From assembly GCF_000376785.1 (NCBI RefSeq), contig NZ_AQXX01000133.1, forward strand, positions 62,001 through 126,000: a DNA stretch of 64,000 nucleotides, in the 5' to 3' direction. Below are positions 46,673 to 55,854 of the stretch, piece by piece. A model generated the notes under the pieces. It was not told where the DNA came from. It did no database searches and worked only from the letters and a program-made list of their open reading frames with translations. The stretch comes from Hahella ganghwensis DSM 17046. Lineage in GTDB: Bacteria; Pseudomonadota; Gammaproteobacteria; Pseudomonadales; Oleiphilaceae. Every line of letters begins with the position of its first letter. Position 1 is the stretch's first letter. The translations under genes were made by a program, and so were the position numbers.

Positions 46673-48406
46673 ATGGTTCTGGGTAATGTATTAACACTGT
46701 CTGTAGACCAGTATTCTTCCCAGGGGGTGAAGTCCCGTAATGAGGATTGTATTGGTATTCGGATACCAGATACGGAAGTGCTGAACTTTAAGGGGGCCGT
46801 CGCGCTCATTGCCGATGGTGTCAGTGCTGCGGAAAACGGTAAGGAAGCGGCAGAAACCTGCGTCATTAACTTTCTTAACGATTATTACTCTACGCCTGAT
46901 TCATGGTCGGTCAAGCAGTCTGCCCAGAAAGTTCTGCTGGCATTGAACCGATGGCTGTATGGACAGAGCCTGAGAGCCCTGAACGAAAGTCGGGGTTATG
47001 TCTGTACTCTCTCAATTCTGGTGCTCAAGTCCACCAAGGCCCATCTTTTCCATGTAGGAGATAGTCGTATTTATCTCATGCGTGGTGGCGTACTGGATCA
47101 ATTGACAACCGATCACACTCAGAGAATCAACGCGGAACAAAGCTATCTGGCCCAGGCAATGGGATTTTCAGCGCATCTTGAGATAGATTATCGGTGTATT
47201 GATCTACAGGAAGGAGATGTTTTTTTTCTGTCCACTGACGGCGTTCACGATTTTCTGACAAAACCGGAACTCAGTCAGGCGCTTGGCGAATTGCCAACGC
47301 GTTTTGAGGGATTGACCCGATGGATGGTTAACGAAGCGCTGAAAAACGGCAGTGACGATAACCTCAGTTGTCAGATTGTGAGGGTGGATAGCCTTGGGCT
47401 TCAAACGGCCAGGGATTACTGTCATGAATTGGGGTTGCTTCCCTTTCCTCCGCCACTGAGTGTGGGGCAGAGGCTTGATGGATATGAAGTAAAACGGATT
47501 ATCCATGAAAGCCACCGGAGCCAGGCGTATTTGGTCGAGGATGTGGAAACCGGGCAGCAATCGGTCATGAAAACCCCGTCAGTGAACTTTGAGGATGACC
47601 CCGCATTTATTGAAAGGTTTCGGCATGAGGAATGGATTGCCGCGCGTGTGCACAATCCCCATGTGGTGAAGCTGGTCGTACCTGCCAGAAGTCGCTCTGC
47701 GCTGTATTATCTGACCGAACATATTCAGGGAGTGCCGATGTCCCGCTGGATTCGGGATAACACTCGGCCGGATATCAATCGGGTGATACAGATTGTTGAG
47801 CAGATCGTGAAGGGCGTTAGGGCTTTTCACCGTAAGGAAACACTGCATCAGGACATCAAACCTGACAATATTCTGATTACCAATGACGATAGGGTCACCC
47901 TGATTGATTTTGGTTCCTGCTGGATCTCCGGTATTCAGGAAATTAACGCGCCGCTGGAACGGGAGCATGCGTTAGGTACTGCCTGTTACAGTGCTCCTGA
48001 ATATGCGCTTGGTGGTAAGGGATCGGTGTTATCGGAGCAATTTTCTGTCGCCGTTGTGGTGTATGAAATGCTGACTGGTGAGCTTCCCTATGGTGAAGGT
48101 TATGAAAAAGCAGCATCCCCGGCCGCTTTCGCCAGACTGACCTATACACCGGCCTATCACTACAATCCTCTGATCCCCGTATGGATGGACGGAGCGCTTA
48201 AAAAAGCGCTTCAACTGGACCCCAGGCGTCGGTACGAGAGCTTCTCAGAGTGGCTGCATGATATGAAGCACCCCAATGCCCGGCTCATGCCTGATCATGC
48301 ATTACCTTTGATAGAGAGAAATCCACTGCGGTTCTGGAAGATATCGGCGGGGGTATTGTTCGCCACACAGTTGATGATGCTGTGGTGGATATTCTCCAGA
48401 GGCTAG
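46673..48406 (+). CDS. bifunctional PP2C phosphatase / Ser-Thr protein kinase
   Basis: The 577-residue protein fuses an N-terminal PP2C phosphatase (about 1-240; metal motifs SRNEDC, IADGVS, STDGVHDF and SDDN) to a protein kinase (about 265-535; VMK lysine, HQDIKPDN catalytic loop, IDFG, YSAPEYALGG) and a final membrane helix (about 553-573). The kinase glycine-rich loop (HESHRSQAYLVED) lacks the GxGxxG pattern. It is the fourth part of the nas neighbourhood in Pseudomonas as well, so it probably adjusts nitrate uptake or reduction, though its target is unknown. Confidence 0.9.
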   Translation: MVLGNVLTLSVDQYSSQGVKSRNEDCIGIRIPDTEVLNFKGAVALIADGVSAAENGKEAAETCVINFLNDYYSTPDSWSVKQSAQKVLLALNRWLYGQSLRALNESRGYVCTLSILVLKSTKAHLFHVGDSRIYLMRGGVLDQLTTDHTQRINAEQSYLAQAMGFSAHLEIDYRCIDLQEGDVFFLSTDGVHDFLTKPELSQALGELPTRFEGLTRWMVNEALKNGSDDNLSCQIVRVDSLGLQTARDYCHELGLLPFPPPLSVGQRLDGYEVKRIIHESHRSQAYLVEDVETGQQSVMKTPSVNFEDDPAFIERFRHEEWIAARVHNPHVVKLVVPARSRSALYYLTEHIQGVPMSRWIRDNTRPDINRVIQIVEQIVKGVRAFHRKETLHQDIKPDNILITNDDRVTLIDFGSCWISGIQEINAPLEREHALGTACYSAPEYALGGKGSVLSEQFSVAVVVYEMLTGELPYGEGYEKAASPAAFARLTYTPAYHYNPLIPVWMDGALKKALQLDPRRRYESFSEWLHDMKHPNARLMPDHALPLIERNPLRFWKISAGVLFATQLMMLWWIFSRG

Positions 48407-48447
48407 AAAGGTCTCAGGACGTTCTCGTACGTAGAGCAGGGTAGGCA

Positions 48448-48510
48448 CTTGAATCAGGCAAGCTCTTGGATCAGGAAAGTACTTGGATCAGGAAAGTACT
48501 TGGATCAGGA
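48448..48510. repeat. 17-bp tandem repeat, about 3.7 copies
   Basis: Units at 48448-48464 (degenerate), 48465-48481 and 48482-48498 (identical, CTTGGATCAGGAAAGTA) and a partial copy at 48499-48510 lie between the convergent kinase and phzF-like genes. The last copy overlaps the phzF-like stop codon. Confidence 0.85.
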
Positions 48511-49302
48511 TTCTCCTGGTACGTGAATTGTGCCCTCAAGATAAAGTTTGCAGTTGCCTACCAGCAAAGTATTGGGTCCTCGATAATGGCTTTCGATCTG
48601 CCCACCACGTGGTGACAACTGTCTGGAGGACAATTCCACTTTGCCCAGGCGCTCTGACCAGTAGGGGGTCAGTGTGCAGTACGCGGAGCCCGTAACGGAA
48701 TCTTCATTGATTCCAACTCGGGGGGCAAAAAAACGGGAGACGAAATCTTCCCGGCTTCCAGGGGCGGTGACGCCAACGCCAAAGACATCCAGCAGTTTCA
48801 ACAGTCGAAAATCAGGTTTCAGGGAGCGAACTTCCGCTTCACTTTCCAAAACCGCAATATAATCTCTGGCTTTCAGAACCTCACGGGGGGTGATGCCTCC
48901 CAGAGCTTCGAGCAGGGCCGGTGGAGGCTCCGTGATTTCTCCTTTGCGACTGGGCAGCAACATGGCATAGCCATTCTTGTGGGGGGTGACTTCCAGTAGG
49001 CCGCTTCGGGTATGAAATTGAACCCGCTGGCCTTTGAAGCCTTCCTTGTAGTAGAGGATATAGGCGGTTGCCAATGTCGCATGTCCGCACAAATCGACCT
49101 CAGACTCGGGCGTGAACCACCTCAGGTCAAAGCCATTGGTCCTGGGAACATAGAAAGCAGTTTCGGAGAGACAGTTTTCAGCAGCGATACTGATTAACGT
49201 TCGATCAGGGAGCCAGTCATCCAAAGGACAGATTCCGGCGGGATTACCGGAAAAAACTTCGCTGGTAAATGCATCAACCTGATAAAAGCGGTGTTTGCTC
49301 AT
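48505..49302 (-). CDS. PhzF-family epimerase/isomerase
   Basis: The 265-residue protein has the PhzF N-terminal VDAFTSEVFSGNPAG motif, the catalytic Glu in CLSETAFYV and FTPESEVDLCGHATLA, and the second-half SVTGSAYCTLTPYW. These belong to the diaminopimelate-epimerase-like fold. Members without phenazine genes nearby act on unknown substrates, and no other phz genes are seen here. It is a single gene on the minus strand. Confidence 0.92.
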   Translation of the reverse strand: MSKHRFYQVDAFTSEVFSGNPAGICPLDDWLPDRTLISIAAENCLSETAFYVPRTNGFDLRWFTPESEVDLCGHATLATAYILYYKEGFKGQRVQFHTRSGLLEVTPHKNGYAMLLPSRKGEITEPPPALLEALGGITPREVLKARDYIAVLESEAEVRSLKPDFRLLKLLDVFGVGVTAPGSREDFVSRFFAPRVGINEDSVTGSAYCTLTPYWSERLGKVELSSRQLSPRGGQIESHYRGPNTLLVGNCKLYLEGTIHVPGES

Positions 49303-49448
49303 ATGCGCCTGCTATTAACCGTATACGGCACTTTGAGAGACATCACCGGTTTTACTGAGGCCGGTGAATTGGCTACCGTGCCAGTGTTATCGTGCGACCC
49401 TGTGAATCACTGTCCAGCTACCAGTGTCATTATCTGACTGCAGCCTGA

Positions 49449-49895
49449 CTATTCGTTTAGAGTCTGTTGAAACCAAAGCTGGGTTTTAATCTTGTTAAAG
49501 CCCTGGTCTTCATAAAATTTATGGGCAGCTTCCCTGTAGGTTTGCGAGCCTACTCGAATAGTAGTAAGTCCCTGACGTTTCGTCCAATCCTTTAGCTCGG
49601 CGACCAGTCTTCGGCCGATTCCTGCCCCTCTTTTGGATTCTGTGACGACCAGGTGGCCGATGATGGCACTTTTTCCTGCTGTGAGAGATTTGGAAGTGTA
49701 GGCCATGGCAAAGCCGCAGACCTGTTCTGATATTTCTGCTACCAGAAGTGCACACTCCGGGTCTGTGGCCAGTTGTTCCAGGTTGGCTTGTAAAACCTTG
49801 TGTTCCATGGGGTAGCCAAGTTCATCCATGAGCAAACGTAAAGCGGCGCCATCTGTGGGCGCCGCTGCTCGAATGATCACATCGCTGTGAGTCAT
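49449..49895 (-). CDS. GNAT N-acetyltransferase
   Basis: The 148-residue protein has the acetyl-CoA loop RGAGIGRRLV, preceded by HLVVTESK, and the C-terminal HKFYEDQGF motif typical of small GNAT enzymes. The acceptor cannot be told. It sits 31 bases after the transporter gene aapP and could share its transcript. Confidence 0.9.
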   Translation of the reverse strand: MTHSDVIIRAAAPTDGAALRLLMDELGYPMEHKVLQANLEQLATDPECALLVAEISEQVCGFAMAYTSKSLTAGKSAIIGHLVVTESKRGAGIGRRLVAELKDWTKRQGLTTIRVGSQTYREAAHKFYEDQGFNKIKTQLWFQQTLNE

Positions 49896-49926
49896 CTTTA
49901 TACTCTTTTAAACTCTGGCTGTTAAC

Positions 49927-50694
49927 TCAGTGCTGCAGAATCTGACTGAGGAACAGTTGGGTCCGCTCATTTTGTGGGTTATGGAAGAACTCTTCTGGTT
50001 CGTTCTCTTCCACAATCTGTCCGGCGTCCATAAAGATGACACGGTCAGCCACAGTTTTCGCGAAGCCCATTTCGTGAGTGACACAGATCATGGTCATGCC
50101 GGATTCCGCCAGTTGCACCATGGTATCCAGTACTTCCTTGATCATTTCCGGATCGAGGGCTGATGTCGGTTCGTCAAACAGCATGACTTCCGGGTTCATA
50201 CACAGACTGCGGGCAATCGCCACACGCTGCTGCTGACCACCGGAAAGCTGACCGGGATACTTATGTGCCTGATGAGGAATTTTGACCCGCTCCAGGTAGT
50301 TCATGGCAACTTCTTCTGCTTCCTTCTGTGGCATTTTGCGGACCCAGATAGGTGCCAGGGTGCAGTTCTGCAATACCGTCAGGTGAGGAAACAGGTTGAA
50401 GTGCTGGAATACCATGCCAACTTCCCGGCGAACACTGTCAATGTTCTTCAGGTCGTTAGTCAGTGGAATATCCTTCACGATAATGTCACCCGCCTGGTGT
50501 TCTTCCAGGCGGTTGATGCAGCGGATCATCGTGGACTTTCCGGAACCGGAAGGTCCACAGACTACGATACGTTCGCCTTTGTACACATCCAGGTTGATGT
50601 CTTTCAACACGTGGAAGGTGCCGTACCATTTATTCACATTTTTTAGCTGAATCATTTTACTGCGGGATTCAGCTGCGTTGCTTTGATTACTCAT
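49927..50694 (-). CDS. aapP: amino-acid ABC transporter ATP-binding protein
   Basis: The 255-residue protein has Walker [10 protein letters not shown], signature LSGGQQQR, Walker [13 protein letters not shown] and the switch His in VTHEMG. The ENTRY sequence near the Q-loop ([19 protein letters not shown]) is typical of polar amino-acid uptake systems. It powers the AapQM permease pair encoded upstream. GGAG precedes the ATG at 50694. Confidence 0.94.
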   Translation of the reverse strand: MSNQSNAAESRSKMIQLKNVNKWYGTFHVLKDINLDVYKGERIVVCGPSGSGKSTMIRCINRLEEHQAGDIIVKDIPLTNDLKNIDSVRREVGMVFQHFNLFPHLTVLQNCTLAPIWVRKMPQKEAEEVAMNYLERVKIPHQAHKYPGQLSGGQQQRVAIARSLCMNPEVMLFDEPTSALDPEMIKEVLDTMVQLAESGMTMICVTHEMGFAKTVADRVIFMDAGQIVEENEPEEFFHNPQNERTQLFLSQILQH

Positions 50695-50726
50695 AAAAAC
50701 TCCGCTCTAAATATGTAGCCAGTTGC

Positions 50727-51821
50727 TTAACGATGGCTTGTGTTCAGTTTGCGCTCCAGGGCCTGGCTGTACCGAGACATGCTGAAACAGAAGATCCAGA
50801 ACATGAAGGCGACGAATATGTATCCTTCGACTGAGAAGCCCAGCCAGTTAGGGTCGTTAAGCGCTGACTGTACAATGGCCAGCAGGTCGAAAAGACCGAT
50901 GATCAATACCAGACTGGTGTCTTTGAACAGGGCTATAAACGTGTTCACGATACCAGGGATCATCAGTTTCAGTGCCTGGGGCAGAACGATCAGGAACATG
51001 GTTTTCCAGTAGCTCAGACCCAGTGCCTGGGCAGCTTCGGTCTGGCCTTTGGGAATCGCCTGCAGACCACCACGAACGACTTCGGCCATATAGGCACTTT
51101 GGAACATGGTGACCCCGATCAGGGCTCGCATCAGTTTATCGGTTTCTGCACCGGCACTCATGAACAGTGGCAGCATGACGGAAGCCATGAACAGCACTGT
51201 AATCAGTGGCACACCACGCCAGAACTCGATGTAGACAATACTGATGCTCCGGATGATAGGCATTTCCGAACGGCGCCCGAGGGCCAGCAGGATTCCAATG
51301 GGCAATGAAGCCACGATACCTACTACCGCAATCACCAGAGTCAGCGTCAGACCACCCCATTTATGGGTTTCCACTACCTCAAGGCCGAATAAACCGCCAT
51401 TGAGAAGGTAGTAAGAAATGATCGGGAAACCGACGAGCGTGAACAGAGCAATCCAACCTTTTTTCGGGGTTTTCTCTATCATCATGGAGATGATGCAGGC
51501 CGCGAAGATGAAGAACATCAGGTTGATACGCCAGATCTCGGCTTCTGGAAAGAATCCATAGATAAACTGATCAAAACGGGCATAGATGAATACCCAGCAC
51601 GCGCCAGCTCCGGAACAGTCGTCCCTCGTTGTGCCGATAAAATCGGCATTGAAGAGGCCCCAATTAACGAACCATGCGATACCCCAGGCAATAATCAAGG
51701 CTGCAATGACCGTTAAAACGGAATTAACCGGGCCCGTAAAAAGATGCGCACGCATCCAGCCCACCAGTCCGACAGTATTGGGAGGAGGCGGCTGATCTGG
51801 TAAAGGTTTAAATTCGCTCAT
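50727..51821 (-). CDS. aapM: general L-amino acid ABC permease AapM
   Basis: The 364-residue protein has about eight membrane segments and the permease EAA loop AAQALGLSYWKTMFLIVLPQA near residue 265. It is longer at the N-terminus than ordinary polar amino-acid permeases, as expected of AapM/BztC. The substrate range of the family is broad (Glu, Asp, Gln, His and others). Confidence 0.92.
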   Translation of the reverse strand: MSEFKPLPDQPPPPNTVGLVGWMRAHLFTGPVNSVLTVIAALIIAWGIAWFVNWGLFNADFIGTTRDDCSGAGACWVFIYARFDQFIYGFFPEAEIWRINLMFFIFAACIISMMIEKTPKKGWIALFTLVGFPIISYYLLNGGLFGLEVVETHKWGGLTLTLVIAVVGIVASLPIGILLALGRRSEMPIIRSISIVYIEFWRGVPLITVLFMASVMLPLFMSAGAETDKLMRALIGVTMFQSAYMAEVVRGGLQAIPKGQTEAAQALGLSYWKTMFLIVLPQALKLMIPGIVNTFIALFKDTSLVLIIGLFDLLAIVQSALNDPNWLGFSVEGYIFVAFMFWIFCFSMSRYSQALERKLNTSHR

Positions 51822-51827
51822 CTCAGA

Positions 51828-53015
51828 CTACCTCTCAATCAAAGCTATACGCTTGTTATACCAGTTCATCAATGCAGATGTGGTTAAACTCAGTGTGAGA
51901 TAAACCGCCATCGTCATGAAAATGATTTCCACGGCCTGACCTGTCTGGTTGAGGGTCGTGCCGGCGAATACAGACACAAGGTCCGGGTAGCCGATCGCCG
52001 TTGCCAGAGACGAGTTCTTGGTCAGGTTGAGATACTGGTTGGTCAAGGGAGGGATGATGACACGCATAGCCTGGGGAATAATGATCAGTCGCAGACGCTG
52101 TCCGTTAGTCAGCCCCAGAGCGTTAGCAGCCTCTGATTGTCCATGCGGAACCGCTTCGATACCTGAACGCACCACTTCAGCAATAAACGCTGCGGTGTAA
52201 ATGGTGAGCGCCAATAGCAAGGCGATTAATTCAGGAATAACCACCATTCCATTCTGGAAATTAAAGCCTTTAAGCTCCGGATATTCCAGATACATGGGAG
52301 AGCCAACGATAAAGTAGGTAATCAGAGGCAACCCGATCAGTAATCCCAGTGATGGGAAGAACAGTGGGAAAGTTTTACCGGTTCTCAGTTGGTATTTCTT
52401 CTCGTATCTAACTACGCCGATGATGATTGCGATGGCTGCAAACAGAGCTATCCAGACCGCGCCAAATCCATCTTGAGCGATTGGCTCCGGCATATACAGT
52501 CCACGTACGTTGAAAAAGACAGAATCATTGAAATTGAAACTGTCACGTGGGCTTGGCAGGGCTCTCAGTACAGCAAAGTACCAGAAGAAAATCTGCAGAA
52601 GCAGCGGAATGTTACGGAATATCTCGATATACACAGATGCCAGTTTGGCTATCAGCCAGTTTTTGGACAGACGTGCAATACCGATAATAAACCCAAGAAT
52701 TGTCGCCAGGAAAATACCCAGGACAGATACCAGAACCGTATTCAGTAAGCCGACAATGAATGTTCGGCCATATGAATAAGTCTCGTCAAACGGGACCAGA
52801 GTCTGGAGGATTCCAAAACCGGCTGAATCGTTCAGAAACGCGAAACCGGTTGTGATACCCCGCGCTTCCATGTTGGAAAGCGCATTGTTAATAATGTACA
52901 GGAAGAAAGCGACGACCGCGCCAATAGCGAGTAGCTGGAAAACTACCGAACGTACCGCTGGATCGTTCCAAAAACTTGTTTTCGCTTTTCCCTGTCCGTT
53001 GGATTGATTTGCCAC
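51828..53015 (-). CDS. aapQ: general L-amino acid ABC permease AapQ
   Basis: The 395-residue protein has eight or more membrane segments and the EAA loop AANALGLTNGQRLRLIIIPQAM near residue 300. The start is GTG at 53015 with GGGGAG upstream. It pairs with AapM; the two genes are separated by six bases. Confidence 0.92.
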   Translation of the reverse strand: MANQSNGQGKAKTSFWNDPAVRSVVFQLLAIGAVVAFFLYIINNALSNMEARGITTGFAFLNDSAGFGILQTLVPFDETYSYGRTFIVGLLNTVLVSVLGIFLATILGFIIGIARLSKNWLIAKLASVYIEIFRNIPLLLQIFFWYFAVLRALPSPRDSFNFNDSVFFNVRGLYMPEPIAQDGFGAVWIALFAAIAIIIGVVRYEKKYQLRTGKTFPLFFPSLGLLIGLPLITYFIVGSPMYLEYPELKGFNFQNGMVVIPELIALLLALTIYTAAFIAEVVRSGIEAVPHGQSEAANALGLTNGQRLRLIIIPQAMRVIIPPLTNQYLNLTKNSSLATAIGYPDLVSVFAGTTLNQTGQAVEIIFMTMAVYLTLSLTTSALMNWYNKRIALIER

Positions 53016-53074
53016 TCAGTGATCTCCCCGTGTGATGTCAAAGGAGTTGCTTTTTTGAGTCTTGAACAGGATAA

Positions 53075-53095
53075 GGGCGCACAGGATGTGCGCCC
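53075..53095 (-). repeat. intercistronic hairpin aapJ-aapQ
   Basis: GGGCGCAC at 53075-53082 pairs with GTGCGCCC at 53088-53095 around a 5-base loop. It lies right after the aapJ stop. No U-tract follows on the minus strand, so it probably stabilises aapJ mRNA or gives partial termination, allowing more binding protein than permease. Confidence 0.65.
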
Positions 53096-53113
53096 GGATG
53101 CTGGATCGCTATA

Positions 53114-54130
53114 TTAGCGAATAGGGGGAGCGTATTGCAGACCACCTTTAGTCCACAATGCGTTCAGACCACGAGAGATTCCCAGAGGAGATTCGGAGCC
53201 AACGTTACGCTCGAACATTTCACCGTAGTTACCTACCTGCTTAACAATGTTGAAAGCCCAGGTATCGTCCAGACCAAGGTTTTTGCCCTGACCTGCTTCG
53301 GTGCCCAGCAGACGCTGTACGTTCGGGTTGGTGCTGGATTTCATTTGGTCTGCATTAGCAGAGGTTACACCCAATTCTTCAGCAGCAATCAGTGCAAACA
53401 TTGACCATTTAACAATGTTGAACCATTGGTCATCGCCTTGGCGAACAACCGGTCCCAGAGGTTCTTTGGAGATAACTTCTGGCAGAACCATGGCTGAATC
53501 TGGCTTGGAAAGTTTGATGCGCAGAGCATACAGCTGAGACTGGTCAGAAGTCAGTACGTCACAGCGGCCTGCTTCGAAGCCTTGTACGGTTTGGTCAGAA
53601 GTATCGAAAACGACTGGCTGATATTTCATACCCAGCTCACGGAAGTAGTCAGCGAGGTTCAGCTCAGTGGTGGTACCGGCCTGGATACAGACAGCAGCGC
53701 CGTCCAGTTCCTTGGCACTTTTCACACCCAGCTCTTTGCTGACCATGAAGCCTTGGCCGTCGTAGTAGTTAATACCTGCAAAGTTCAGACCCAGAGAGCC
53801 GTCACGGGTAAGGGTCCAGGTGGTGTTACGGGACAGCATGTCAACTTCGCCGGACTGGAGTGCAGTGAAACGCTCCTTGGCGTTGAGAGGGATGTATTTG
53901 ACTTTGCTTGCGTCACCCAAGGTGGCAGCTGCAACAGCTCGGCAGACATCGACATCCAAGCCTTTCCAGTTACCTTTGTCGTCAGGGTTGGAGAAGCCGG
54001 GGAGGCCCGTGCTGACACCACATTGTACGAAGCCTTTTTTCTTAACATCGTCCAAAGTAGCTGCCATGGAAGCGGTAGAAACCGCGACAAGGCTCAGCGC
54101 CGCAACTGCGGAAACGAGTTGTTTCTTCAT
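53114..54130 (-). CDS. aapJ: amino-acid ABC transporter periplasmic binding protein
   Basis: The 338-residue protein has a signal peptide (MKKQLVSAVAALSLVAVS..., cleavage near SMA-A at about 23) and the binding-protein-3 domain with FVQCGVSTGLPGFS, LDVDVCRAVAAATLG, SGEVDMLSRNTTWT and TSDQSQLYALR, typical of AapJ/BztA. ATG at 54130 has GAGGG upstream. It leads the aapJQMP operon and is the specificity component. Confidence 0.95.
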   Translation of the reverse strand: MKKQLVSAVAALSLVAVSTASMAATLDDVKKKGFVQCGVSTGLPGFSNPDDKGNWKGLDVDVCRAVAAATLGDASKVKYIPLNAKERFTALQSGEVDMLSRNTTWTLTRDGSLGLNFAGINYYDGQGFMVSKELGVKSAKELDGAAVCIQAGTTTELNLADYFRELGMKYQPVVFDTSDQTVQGFEAGRCDVLTSDQSQLYALRIKLSKPDSAMVLPEVISKEPLGPVVRQGDDQWFNIVKWSMFALIAAEELGVTSANADQMKSSTNPNVQRLLGTEAGQGKNLGLDDTWAFNIVKQVGNYGEMFERNVGSESPLGISRGLNALWTKGGLQYAPPIR

Positions 54131-54589
54131 TGTATACCCTCGGTTGGTTGTTTATCGTTCGTTTTTATGACCCGATTTAAGTTAGCACAGTGTTTTTTAG
54201 AAAACGAGAACTGTTTGGATAAAAAAAATCGCTGTTTCGGTAATTACTTATGGGTTGTAAAGTTGCGATAATGTCACATATTTTTCGTTTTTAACTTGTT
54301 GATTATAAAGGAATAAAATCGATAACTTGTCAAAGGTGATAATAAATCTCTGCCTTAAGATGGCGCAAATTCTTCCCCTGAAGTTTCATTGAGGTGCATT
54401 TTGTTCGTCTGGTCGTGTCGTCATGTCATGTTTGAGTACGAATTATGCTTGTTTGTTATGTGATCAGGTTGTTCTGACATTAACCAATTTCCAGTCGACG
54501 TGGTCATCCTAATATCTAATGCTTGGCTATCTTATATATAGGGCACAATGGAAACCTCGAAAAGTTTTTAGGGATATCCGAGGTGAAAA
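54131..54589. other. 459-base divergent gap, aapJ / lyase-like gene
   Basis: On the minus strand TTGACA (54333-54328) and TATAAT (54307-54302) are perfect sigma-70 hexamers, but with 20 bases between them, longer than the usual 17. They would serve aapJ with a leader of about 165 bases. On the plus strand a TATATA box lies near 54533. I see no clear NtrC site or sigma-54 promoter here, and no RNA gene. Confidence 0.4.
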
Positions 54590-55462
54590 ATGACCATTCG
54601 GCCACGTCGCTCTGTTTTATATATGTCCGGGGCAAATTCCCGTTCATTGGAAAAAGCACAAAATCTAAGAGTTGATTCTCTGATTTTTGATCTCGAGGAT
54701 GCGGTAGCTCCCGAACAAAAAATCATTGCTCGGGAGCAGATTGTCGCTGCACTCTCCGGCTATGAATATTCGCACCGGGAAAAAATCATCCGAATTAATA
54801 CGATTGAAAGCGCTTGGGGAAAAGCGGATCTGGCCGCAGCATTATCGTGCAAAGTGGATGCGGTGCTGCTGCCAAAAGTGGAGTCAGCGGAAACCGTCAA
54901 AGAAGTTTGTGCGATGATGGATCAGGCGGACCCAAAGCGTCGTATTGCGCTGTGGGCGATGATCGAAACCCCGCTTGGCGTGTTGAATGTGCAGTCCATT
55001 GCGAACTCTGATCCGCGGATGGAGTGTCTGGTCATGGGCACATCCGATCTTGCGAAAGATTTGCATGCCAGACCGACACATGACCGGGGACCGGTTTTAG
55101 TGTCATTGCACCTCTGTCTGCTGGCGGCCAGGGCATTTGGACTGTCCATCCTTGATGGCGTTCATGTCAATCTTAAAGATGATGCCGGCCTGCGTGCGGT
55201 GGCCAATCAGGGAAGAGATATGGGGTTTGACGGCAAAACGGTGATACATCCCAATCAGATTGATATTGTCAATGAGGTTTTTTCTCCCAATCCCGCAGAA
55301 GTTGAGCAGGCCAGACAGATCGTAAAAGCGTGGCAGCAGGCGCAGGATGAAGGTAAAGGCGTTTGTGTCGTGAACGGCAAACTGGTGGAAAAACTGCATG
55401 TAGATGAGGCGCAACGGGTACTTTCTTTAACTTCCGCTATTGCCGGTCTTCAGGACTACTGA
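54590..55462 (+). CDS. CitE/HpcH-family CoA-ester lyase (malyl-CoA-lyase-like)
   Basis: The 290-residue protein has RSVLYMSGANSRSLEKA, DSLIFDLEDAV (metal-binding Asp/Glu), AMIETPLGVLN and MGTSDLAKDL, which are characteristic of the HpcH/HpaI-CitE TIM-barrel. No citrate lyase alpha, gamma or activator genes are near, so citrate lyase is unlikely. The neighbourhood of glcDEF suggests a substrate yielding glyoxylate, such as malyl-CoA or beta-methylmalyl-CoA. GAGGTG lies six bases before the ATG. Confidence 0.82.
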   Translation: MTIRPRRSVLYMSGANSRSLEKAQNLRVDSLIFDLEDAVAPEQKIIAREQIVAALSGYEYSHREKIIRINTIESAWGKADLAAALSCKVDAVLLPKVESAETVKEVCAMMDQADPKRRIALWAMIETPLGVLNVQSIANSDPRMECLVMGTSDLAKDLHARPTHDRGPVLVSLHLCLLAARAFGLSILDGVHVNLKDDAGLRAVANQGRDMGFDGKTVIHPNQIDIVNEVFSPNPAEVEQARQIVKAWQQAQDEGKGVCVVNGKLVEKLHVDEAQRVLSLTSAIAGLQDY

Positions 55463-55854
55463 TTCTCACTTCTGCGCAATGTTGCGGGCTGTAAATTTAT
55501 GACAGCTCGCTACTCTAAATGCTTTCTTACCTTTATCAGGTGGCGCCTTTTTTCATATTACTCGTATTCATACGACTATTTTTTATTAGAGCCGTATCCA
55601 CACTTGTCACATATACTCATTAGCGGTCATCATGACTCGATTGATGACCGCTTAGTGAGATGAAGGTTTAACTGAAAGAAAGCTTGTATAGGCTGACTGA
55701 ATACAGTTTTGGAATATTGGATGCGTAAAGGCCGGTGATATTTTCAGATATGCCCGTAGTATTTTCAGCTGCCAATGAACAGATCTGGTTAGCAGTACAA
55801 TCGTCATCAGAACAATAATAATGAACACACCTCTGAATGGAGGGATCTTCCTTA
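55463..55854. other. 392-base gap before glcD
   Basis: The gap contains a possible weak terminator of the lyase gene (GGCGCC followed by a T6 run near 55541-55552), the strong 11-bp inverted repeat at 55622-55652, and AT-rich DNA before the GGAGGG ribosome site of glcD. No coding frame with support was found. Confidence 0.4.
55622..55652. repeat. perfect 11-bp inverted repeat upstream of glcD
   Basis: AGCGGTCATCA at 55622-55632 is exactly complementary to TGATGACCGCT at 55642-55652, with a 9-base loop. No T-run follows. It lies about 200 bases before glcD and could be an operator for a local regulator such as GlcC, which is not in the window, or a transcript-end stem. Confidence 0.55.

Noticed and set aside
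48448-48510. Repeats considered as a CRISPR array
   Set aside because: Units are directly adjacent without unique spacers and only 17 bp long.
54590-55462. Citrate lyase beta subunit (CitE)
   Set aside because: No citD, citF, citC or citX genes are nearby; only the fold is shared.
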